DNA of 64,000 bases, from NCBI RefSeq assembly GCF_014654675.1, contig NZ_BNBC01000016.1, positions 62,001 to 126,000 of the forward strand. Reading direction: 5' to 3'. This document shows, one piece after another, positions 58,387 to 64,000 of the stretch. This DNA comes from Streptomyces spiralis. GTDB lineage: Bacteria > Actinomycetota > Actinomycetes > Streptomycetales > Streptomycetaceae. A program made the translations under genes and the position numbers. Under the pieces are notes generated by a model. It searched no databases, was not told the DNA's origin, and saw only the letters and a program-made list of their open reading frames with translations. Position 1 is the stretch's first letter. The number at the start of each line of letters is the position of its first letter.

Positions 58387-58548
58387 CTACTTCTGTGCGA
58401 AGTTGGGTCCGGCGTCGGAAGCGAGGAACACGTGGGACCCGGTGGCCGCCGGTGCTGCCGGTGCCGCGCTCGACTCAGTGACGACGAGCCCCGTCAGCGC
58501 GGTGACGCCCAGCATCAGCAGGGCGGTACGAACGGCCAGTTTTCCCAT
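58387..58548 (-). CDS. Small secreted peptide (53 residues)
   Basis: A short gene of 53 codons. The peptide starts MGKLAVRTALLMLGVTALTG, a clear Sec signal (basic start, hydrophobic core), followed by a likely signal peptidase site near SSAAPAA and a ~24-residue mature part ending SDAGPNFAQK. ATG 58548 is preceded by AAGGGGGA at ideal spacing, strong support for translation. No Cys, so no lanthipeptide or disulfide. It is convergent with the SARP gene and has a structured upstream region. I do not recognise the family; it may be a cluster-associated signal or simply a small secreted protein. Confidence 0.7.
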   Translation of the reverse strand: MGKLAVRTALLMLGVTALTGLVVTESSAAPAAPAATGSHVFLASDAGPNFAQK

Positions 58549-58879
58549 GGGATGTCCCCCTTAAGTCGCTGTGTCCACGGTTACGCCTGAGGCGCTTGCG
58601 CCGAATCCTGTAACCGTCCCCCGGCTGGAACGAGCGCCGACGGATGAGCCGCGTCTCGCGACGTCCCGCTGGTCAGTTCGGTCGGTCGCGGACCGGGACC
58701 CGTCAGAAGTGCCCTCGGCATGCATCACTGTGGCCGATCCGGTTCCCGATCGGTTCCCGGGCGGCTACCCGTACCGGTCGGGTGCTGTGGACAGGGTCTG
58801 CGCGGTCGGGACAGGGCCGTCACCGCGACTCCGGGCCCGCCCCGCCGTCCGCGTCCGGGCGGCGCCCCGGGCCCGCGTC
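58549..58879. promoter_or_regulatory. 331-base gap with nested hairpin upstream of the small peptide
   Basis: No gene seen. The first 70 bases hold the ribosome-binding site and a nested inverted repeat (58577-58617) of the minus-strand peptide gene. The remainder is GC-rich, with weak tandem motifs such as two GATCGGTTCCC-like copies near 58740-58757, and runs to the rhomboid stop. Confidence 0.5.
58577..58617 (-). promoter_or_regulatory. Nested inverted repeat in leader of the small peptide gene
   Basis: Outer arms ACGGTTAC (58577-58584) and GTAACCGT (58610-58617) are perfect over 8 bp; inner arms GGCGC (58591-58595) and GCGCC (58598-58602) are perfect over 5 bp. It ends 28 bases from the start codon; it may be an operator or an RNA structure in the leader. 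Confidence 0.6.
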
Positions 58880-59698
58880 TCACCAGCCCGGGCGGGCCCG
58901 CCTTCCGAAGATCGGGCCCTGTGGTTGCGGCGGCGGTGGCGTGCCGGGGCGCAGCGGCAGCGCGATCAGCATGCCCGCGACGAAACCGACCACATGGGCC
59001 GCGTACGCCACGGTGCCGGCGCTGGAGACGCCCTGGCCGGAGGAGTACAGCGCCTGGAGCACGAACCAGAAGCCCAGGACGATCCAGGCGGGCAGCCGCA
59101 GCGGCAGGAAGAGCAGGAAGGGGACCAGGATCCAGACCCGGACCCTCGGATACAGGACGAGATACGCGCCGAGGACTCCCGCGATCGCCCCCGACGCGCC
59201 GATCAGCGGCTGGCCGGAGTCGGAGTTGAGCAGCGCGAATCCGTACCCGGCCGCGTAGCCGCAGGCCACGTAGAACAGCAGGTACCGCACATGGCCCATG
59301 CGGTCCTCGATGTTGTTGCCGAAGATCAGCAGGAACAGCATGTTGCCCAGCAGATGCAGCCAGCTGCCGTGCAGGAACATCGCCGTGAACACCGACAGCT
59401 CGGCCGACTTGTCGTACGCCGGCGGTCCCAGCACGCAGCCCGGCCCGTGGATGCCCACCCCGATCCCACCGGTCGGCACCAGCGACGGCATCCGGTGCTG
59501 GATCAGCTCGCGCGGCACCAGGGCGTAGTGCTCCGTGAACGCCTCCAGATGGCACAGCTGCGCCAGCGTGCTGCCGCCCGTGACGGAACCGGAGATGCCC
59601 GGGGTGCTCAGGAACACGACGACGTTCGCGGCGATCAGGGCGTACGTCACCCAGGGGGTGCGCCGCACCGGGTTCAGATCATGGACGGGGATGACCAC
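58880..59698 (-). CDS. Rhomboid-family intramembrane serine protease
   Basis: Membrane protease with about six helices, 272 residues. Signature elements: FLHGSWLHLLGNMLFLLIFGNNIED (oxyanion-hole Asn region), the catalytic Ser169 in PLIGASGAIAGVLGAY and catalytic His235 in AYAAHVVGFVAG. It cleaves transmembrane substrates; the physiological target is unknown. GTG 59698 fits the short cytoplasmic start VVIPVHDLNP; the open frame upstream to 60571 is shadow. Part of the conserved hem neighbourhood. Confidence 0.93.
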   Translation of the reverse strand: MVIPVHDLNPVRRTPWVTYALIAANVVVFLSTPGISGSVTGGSTLAQLCHLEAFTEHYALVPRELIQHRMPSLVPTGGIGVGIHGPGCVLGPPAYDKSAELSVFTAMFLHGSWLHLLGNMLFLLIFGNNIEDRMGHVRYLLFYVACGYAAGYGFALLNSDSGQPLIGASGAIAGVLGAYLVLYPRVRVWILVPFLLFLPLRLPAWIVLGFWFVLQALYSSGQGVSSAGTVAYAAHVVGFVAGMLIALPLRPGTPPPPQPQGPIFGRRARPGW

Positions 59699-59834
59699 AG
59701 GGAAGTACTGCCCCCGATACGCCCGGCGAATCGGTGAACGCGGCCGTCGGCCGGTCCGTATGTCCCCCTGACACAAGGCGGCTGTCCCCGTGACACACGG
59801 CGACACGGCGACACGATGAGGCGAGGAGCAGGCG

Positions 59835-60125
59835 ATGAGCGACCGAGGAACCCCCGCGATGCACGCCCTGCCCGACGGTGAGGCAGAGCTCTCCCTGGTG
59901 GTGCGGCTGCCGTGGGAGGACGTCGCCCGGCTCGGCCAGGAGGCCGGGCGGCTGGCGGCCCAGGCGCAGCGGCCGGTGACGCTGGACGAGGCCGTCAGCC
60001 ACCGGCTGCGCTCGACCCGTCCCCCGGCCGCCCACGCGCGGCCGGGCGGGGAGCAGCAGGCCACGACGACGGCCACCAGCGCCTCCGTCTCCTCGCTGCC
60101 CAGACTCAACGGCAGCACGGCGTAG
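59835..60125 (+). CDS. Small hypothetical protein
   Basis: A 96-residue soluble protein beginning MSDRGTPAMHALPDGEAELSLVVRLPWEDVARLGQEAGRL, with one helical segment and a disordered Ser/Thr/Ala tail. ATG 59835 is preceded by GAGGAG at proper spacing and the sequence has normal codon bias, so I consider it real. Divergent from the rhomboid gene and convergent with the flavoprotein. No function assignable. Confidence 0.65.
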   Translation: MSDRGTPAMHALPDGEAELSLVVRLPWEDVARLGQEAGRLAAQAQRPVTLDEAVSHRLRSTRPPAAHARPGGEQQATTTATSASVSSLPRLNGSTA

Positions 60126-60207
60126 CCCCGGTGCGAGTGACGGCCGGGGGCGGGTGGCGAGCGGCGGCGGGCGACGACCGGGAGCGGGCGACGGTAGGGC
60201 GCGGTGC

Positions 60208-61635
60208 TCAGCGCGCGCCGTCGCGGACCTTCGCCGCGGCCTTCCTGGCGGCCACCAGTACCGGGTCCCAGACCGGTGAGAACGGCGGTGCGTACCCCAG
60301 GTCCAGAGCCGTCATCTGCTCCGCCGTCATGCCCGCCGTCAGCGCGACCGCCGCGATGTCGACCCGCTTCGCCGCGCCCTCCCGGCCCACGATCTGCACG
60401 CCCAACAGGCGTCCGGTGCGGCGTTCGGCGAGCATCTTCACCGTCATGGGGGAAGCGCCCGGGTAGTAGCCGGCGCGGCTCGTCGACTCGATCGTGACCG
60501 TCTCGAACTGCAGCCCGACCCGGCGGGCGTCCTTCTCGCGCAGCCCGGTGCGCGCGATCTCCAGGTCGCACACCTTGCTCACCGCGGTGCCGACCACGCC
60601 GGGGAACGTGGCGTAGCCGCCGCCGACGTTGGTGCCGATGACCTGGCCGTGCTTGTTGGCGTGGGTGCCCAGCGGGACGTAGCGCTCCTGTCCCAGGACC
60701 AGGTCGAGGACCTCCACGCAGTCGCCGCCCGCCCAGATGTTCTCGTGCCCGCGCACCCGCATCGCCAGGTCGGTGAGCAGCCCGCCGTGGGGGCCGAGCG
60801 GCAGCCCGGCCGCCCGCGCCGGCCCCGTCTCGGGGCGCACGCCGATGCCCAGCACCACGACGTCCGCCGGGTACTCGGCGTCCTGCGTGGCCACCGCCCG
60901 GACCCGGCCGTCCTCACCGGTGAGCACCTTGGTCACCTCGGCCTCGCCGACCATGGTGATGCCGAGGCCCGCCATGGCCTCGTGCACAAGGCGGCCCATG
61001 TCCGGGTCGAGGGTGGACATGGGCTCGGTGCCGCGGTTGACGACCGTCACCTCGTAGCCGCGGTTGATGAGGGCCTCGGCCATCTCCACGCCGATGTAGC
61101 CCGCGCCGACCACGACGGCCCTGCGGCCCCGCGCCCGTGCCAGGGTGTCGAGCAGCGCCTCTCCGTCGTCCAGGGTCTGCACGCCGTGCACCCCGGGCGC
61201 GTCGGCGCCGGGCATGGCCGGGCGGATCGGCCGCGCCCCGGTGGCGATCACGAGTTTGTCGTACGAGGTCCAGTACTCGGCGCCGGAATCGACCTGGCGC
61301 GCGCGGACCCGGCCCGCGGCCACGTCGATCTCCGTCACCTCGGTGCGCATCCGCAGATCGATGTCCCGGGCGCGGTGCTCCTCGGGGGTGCGGGCGATCA
61401 GCCGGTCCCGCTCGTCGACGTCGCCGCCCACCCAGTAGGGGATGCCGCAGGCCGAGAACGAGCTGAAGTGGCCGCGCTCGAACGCCACGATCTCCAGCTC
61501 CCCGGGCCCGCGCAGCCGGCGCGCCTGCGACGCCGCGGACATCCCCGCGGCGTCGCCACCGATCACGACCAGCCGCTCCCGCGCCGCCGGCGCCCCGCGC
61601 GCGGCCCTGTCATCCCTCGCACCGCTCATGTCCAT
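60208..61635 (-). CDS. CoA-disulfide reductase-like FAD oxidoreductase
   Basis: A 475-residue pyridine nucleotide-disulfide oxidoreductase. FAD motif LVVIGGDAAGMSAASQARRL, active-site Cys63 in FSACGIPYWVGG (single-cysteine SFxxC type, as in CoA-disulfide reductase or NADH oxidase), NAD(P)H motif AVVVGAGYIGVEMAEALINRG, IWAGGDCVEV and a dimerisation domain. Likely thiol-redox role in the cytoplasm. It lies outside the biosynthetic cluster, in the conserved region between the rhomboid and DUF4349 genes. Confidence 0.88.
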   Translation of the reverse strand: MDMSGARDDRAARGAPAARERLVVIGGDAAGMSAASQARRLRGPGELEIVAFERGHFSSFSACGIPYWVGGDVDERDRLIARTPEEHRARDIDLRMRTEVTEIDVAAGRVRARQVDSGAEYWTSYDKLVIATGARPIRPAMPGADAPGVHGVQTLDDGEALLDTLARARGRRAVVVGAGYIGVEMAEALINRGYEVTVVNRGTEPMSTLDPDMGRLVHEAMAGLGITMVGEAEVTKVLTGEDGRVRAVATQDAEYPADVVVLGIGVRPETGPARAAGLPLGPHGGLLTDLAMRVRGHENIWAGGDCVEVLDLVLGQERYVPLGTHANKHGQVIGTNVGGGYATFPGVVGTAVSKVCDLEIARTGLREKDARRVGLQFETVTIESTSRAGYYPGASPMTVKMLAERRTGRLLGVQIVGREGAAKRVDIAAVALTAGMTAEQMTALDLGYAPPFSPVWDPVLVAARKAAAKVRDGAR

Positions 61636-61662
61636 GCGAACACGCTACGGCCATGGGGGATT

Positions 61663-62742
61663 TCATTCCCCTGCGCCGCCCTCTCCGCGCTGGGCCGGGC
61701 GCTCACCCCCCTGCGGGGGCACCGGCCGGGCGGCGGGGAGCGGACCGGGTGCGGTCATCGCGGGCGCCGCGCCGGCCGCACCCGCCGCATCCGCCGTACG
61801 GCGCGGCAGCCGGGGCCGTACGACCCGCAGCCACAGCAGGGCGAGCAGGGCCGCCGTGACGGCGAACGGGAGGACCGCGCCGAGGGCGAGGGCGATCCAG
61901 CGGACCGCGGTGACGAACACGTGCCAGCCGCCGCTCAGCGCGTCCCCGAAGCCCGGCTCGTCGTGCGTGGCGGCCTTCTTCCGCACCGGGGTCTCGGACA
62001 GCGACAGGGTGATGGTGGCCAGGCTCGTACGGTCCTTCAGGGACGCCTGCTGGGCGAGCAGCGACTCCAGGTCGGCCTCGCGGCGGCTCAACTCGCTCTC
62101 CAGGCTGACCACGTCGCTCAGGTCGCTCGCCTTGTCCATCAGGTCGCGGACCCGGGCCACGCTGGCGCGCTGCGACCGGATGCGGCTGTCGACGTCGACG
62201 ACCTGGTCGGTGACGTCCTGGGCCTGGGCGGTGCGCGAGACGAGCTTGCCGGTGCCCTGCAGATCGGTGAGGACCTCGTCGTACCGGTCGGCCGGCACAC
62301 GCAGCACGACGCGGGTCTGCTCGTGCCCCGCCTCGTCGCGGGTGGTGTTCTCGTCGCCGATGTAGCCGCCCGCGCCCTCGGTGGCCGCGCGGGCCGCGTC
62401 GAGGGCCTTGGGCACGTCCTTGACCTCCACGGTCAGCGAGGCGGTGCGGATGATGTGGCTGGTGAGCTTCGGCGGGGCGGTGGCCTTCGCGCCGGAGGCC
62501 GCGCCGCCGCCACGGCCCGAGGCGCCCCGCTGGGCCTCGCCCCCGGCGGCGCTGTCGGCCGCGGACTTGCCGGAGGAGTCCGCGCCGCCGCCTCCCGCGC
62601 TGCACCCGGTGACCGCCAGGGCCGCCGCGAGCAGCAGAGCGGCCAGGGCGGACACGGGCCGAGCAGAACGCCGGACAGGACGCCGACCGCGGTGTCGATC
62701 GCGGTGTCGATCGGAAGGACGTGGGAAACGTCGTGCGCGCAT
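61663..62742 (-). CDS. DUF4349 lipoprotein
   Basis: A 359-residue membrane lipoprotein. An Arg-rich start is followed by a signal with lipobox AVTGC (Cys47), then a Gly/Ser/Ala-rich linker, the DUF4349 domain (about 95-290, RTASLTVEVKDVPKALDAARAATEGAGGYIGDE, a coiled coil through SELSRREADLESLLAQQASLKDR) and a C-terminal transmembrane helix (about 300-325). Function unknown. ATG 62742 follows a G-rich site. A short 12-base repeat near the start encodes DRHRDRHR. Confidence 0.88.
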   Translation of the reverse strand: MRARRFPRPSDRHRDRHRGRRPVRRSARPVSALAALLLAAALAVTGCSAGGGGADSSGKSAADSAAGGEAQRGASGRGGGAASGAKATAPPKLTSHIIRTASLTVEVKDVPKALDAARAATEGAGGYIGDENTTRDEAGHEQTRVVLRVPADRYDEVLTDLQGTGKLVSRTAQAQDVTDQVVDVDSRIRSQRASVARVRDLMDKASDLSDVVSLESELSRREADLESLLAQQASLKDRTSLATITLSLSETPVRKKAATHDEPGFGDALSGGWHVFVTAVRWIALALGAVLPFAVTAALLALLWLRVVRPRLPRRTADAAGAAGAAPAMTAPGPLPAARPVPPQGGERPAQRGEGGAGE

Positions 62743-62979
62743 GCGGTGTACCCCCGAGGGTCGTCGTGACGGGTGGCGTTGACACGGACGTTCCTTCGAC
62801 GCCCGGGCCCTGCGGGACGTTGGCCGAAAACGGTTCCGATGCGGTCACGGTCGGGACTCGTGACGGACACCGCTAGGGCCTGCCCGGCGGATCAAGGTGC
62901 AGGCAAGTATCGGCGCCGATCAACTCAGGTGAGCGGGGGCGACGCGGGAGTGCCAGAGGGGTCTGAGAAGGTGGAGGGC
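62743..62979. promoter_or_regulatory. Divergent region between DUF4349 and hemG genes
   Basis: A 237-base spacer, GC-rich, with no recognised element apart from the hemG ribosome-binding site GGAGG at 62973. It should hold both promoters. Confidence 0.4.
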
Positions 62980-64000
62980 ATGAGCGCAAGGGGCAGGGAC
63001 CTGGGGCATGTCGTCGTCATCGGGGCCGGGATCGCGGGGCTGGCCGCCGCGCACCGGCTGCTGGAGCGCGGGGCGCGGGTGACCGTGCTGGAGGCGGCGC
63101 GGCGGGTCGGCGGCAAGCTGCTGCCCGGCGAGATCGCGGGTGTGCGCGTCGACCTGGGTGCCGAGTCGATGCTGGCCCGCCGGCCCGAGGCCGTGACCCT
63201 CGCGCGCGAGGCGGGCCTGGCGGACCGGCTGCAGCCGCCCGCCACCGCGACCGCCTCGATCTGGACCCGCGGCGCCCTGCGCCCCATGCCCAAGGGGCAT
63301 GTGATGGGCGTCCCCGGCACCGCCGCCGCGCTCGCCGGACTGCTCTCCGACGAGGGCCTGAAGCGCATCGAACGCGACGCCGACCTGCCCCGCACGGAGG
63401 TCGGCGACGACGTGGCCGTCGGTGAGTACGTGGCGACGCGCGTGGGCCGCGAGGTCGTCGACCGCCTGGTCGAACCGCTGCTCGGCGGGGTCTACGCGGG
63501 CGACGCCTACCGCATCTCGATGCGTTCGGCCGTGCCCCAGCTCTTCCAGGCCGCGCGGACGCACGACTCGCTGACCGAGGCCGTCCGCGAGATCCAGGCC
63601 CGGACGGCCGGGGCGCAGCAGACGGGCCCGGTCTTCATGGGCATCGAGGGCGGAGTGGGCGGGCTCCCGCTCGCCGTGGCCGAATCGGTGCGGGCACGCG
63701 GCGGCGAGATCCTGACCGGGACGCCCGTGACGGAGCTGCGCCGGGAGGCGCCGGCCGCGCCCGGGGCACCGGCGGCCTGGCGGGTGGTCGCCGGGGACCG
63801 CGTGCTGCACGCCGACGCCGTGGTGGTCGCCACGCCCGCGCCGGCCGCCGCCGAGCTGCTGCGCGCCGAGTCCCCCGAGGCCGCGGCGGAGCTGCGGGCA
63901 GTCGAGTACGCCTCGATGGCCCTGATCACCCTCGCCTACCGCCGTGCCGACGCCGCGCGCCTCCCCGAGGGCAGCGGTTTCCTGGTGCCCCCTGTCGACG
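62980..64000 (+). CDS. hemG: Protoporphyrinogen/coproporphyrinogen oxidase (3' end outside window)
   Basis: FAD-dependent oxidase of the HemY type that oxidises coproporphyrinogen III or protoporphyrinogen IX in haem synthesis. The first 340 codons are present: FAD motif VVVIGAGIAGLAAAHRLLERG at the N-terminus, GKLLPGEIAGVRVDLGAESMLARR, EPLLGGVYAGDAYRISMRSAVPQ and FMGIEGGVGGLPLAVAE. ATG 62980 follows GGAGG. The gene runs off the window in frame; a stop is expected about 150 codons further on. Together with hemE it frames the inserted cluster. Confidence 0.92.
   Translation, partial: MSARGRDLGHVVVIGAGIAGLAAAHRLLERGARVTVLEAARRVGGKLLPGEIAGVRVDLGAESMLARRPEAVTLAREAGLADRLQPPATATASIWTRGALRPMPKGHVMGVPGTAAALAGLLSDEGLKRIERDADLPRTEVGDDVAVGEYVATRVGREVVDRLVEPLLGGVYAGDAYRISMRSAVPQLFQAARTHDSLTEAVREIQARTAGAQQTGPVFMGIEGGVGGLPLAVAESVRARGGEILTGTPVTELRREAPAAPGAPAAWRVVAGDRVLHADAVVVATPAPAAAELLRAESPEAAAELRAVEYASMALITLAYRRADAARLPEGSGFLVPPVD

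Larger units (their letters stand above)
21516..58548. other. Putative natural-product biosynthetic gene cluster
   Basis: The span is bounded by conserved housekeeping genes on both sides (hemE left; rhomboid, DUF4349 and hemG right). It contains NRPS parts, carrier proteins, tailoring oxygenases, dedicated precursor enzymes (DAHP synthase, isochorismate synthase, crotonyl-CoA reductase), exporters, LuxR and SARP regulators and the larEBC trio. The exact edges are inferred: the left edge from asnB, the right edge from the SARP and its neighbouring peptide. I do not recognise the cluster as one for a known compound. Confidence 0.85.

Noticed and set aside
58387..58548. Small peptide as a lanthipeptide or RiPP precursor
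   Set aside because: It has a Sec signal, no Cys, and no modifying enzyme beside it.
1..64000. CRISPR arrays, tRNA or rRNA genes, insertion sequences, prophage genes
   Set aside because: None was seen on either strand; no spaced repeats of CRISPR type, no cloverleaf, no transposase or integrase motifs.

Overview
The window is high-GC actinobacterial chromosome, almost certainly Streptomyces. Most genes sit in overlapping operons, GTG starts are common, third codon positions are strongly GC, and the housekeeping order (fadB-fadA, rnd, LuxR regulator, DUF3000, hemE ... rhomboid, DUF4349, hemG) is the conserved Streptomyces haem neighbourhood as I remember it from S. coelicolor. No tRNA, rRNA, CRISPR array, transposase or integrase was seen.

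Layout. 1-3.1 kb: amino-acid permease, NYN-type nuclease, LytR-CpsA-Psr (LCP) protein. 3.4-12 kb: a cell-envelope glycopolymer locus with a beta-propeller protein, a Stealth sugar-phosphotransferase, an unrecognised basic protein, a GT4-Stealth fusion and an SGNH hydrolase with Ig-like repeats; a membrane-anchored endonuclease/phosphatase-family protein converges on it. 13-21 kb: fatty-acid oxidation pair, RNase D, response regulator, DUF3000 and hemE. 58.9-64 kb: rhomboid protease, small hypothetical protein, CoA-disulfide-reductase-like flavoprotein, DUF4349 lipoprotein and the start of hemG.

Between hemE and the rhomboid gene lies a gene cluster of about 37 kb (21.5-58.5 kb) that looks like an undescribed natural-product pathway. 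Three transcription units carry it. (i) 21.5-26.8 kb, plus: AsnB-type amidotransferase, stand-alone adenylation enzyme with a proline-like code, condensation-domain protein. (ii) 40.0-26.8 kb, minus: cyclase/formamidase-family protein, DUF362 protein, aldehyde/acyl reductase, carrier protein, B12-type mutase large subunit, crotonyl-CoA carboxylase/reductase, adenylation enzyme with a valine-like code, carrier protein, MFS exporter, C-T-TE protein, AurF-type diiron N-oxygenase. (iii) 40.3-54.6 kb, plus: DAHP synthase, EhpF-like adenylase, isochorismate synthase, LarE, LarB, LarC, flavoprotein reductase, PrnB-like protein, ATP-grasp ligase, MFS, second ATP-grasp-like protein, aminotransferase. 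A LuxR-HTH protein and a large AfsR-like SARP are divergently transcribed at the right edge, next to a 53-residue secreted peptide.

The most striking point is the complete nickel-pincer-nucleotide (NPN) synthesis trio larE-larB-larC inside a peptide/aromatic gene cluster that has no larA. The cluster's DUF362 protein carries an H-x9-K-x14-H array that nearly matches the NPN-binding H-x9-K-x15-H array of LarA. I suggest, as inference, that the cluster makes NPN (or a pyridine thiocarboxylate) for its own use and that DUF362 is a candidate client. The NRPS parts are also unusual: both condensation proteins keep C-terminal scraps of deleted adenylation domains, and two free-standing adenylation enzymes probably act in trans.
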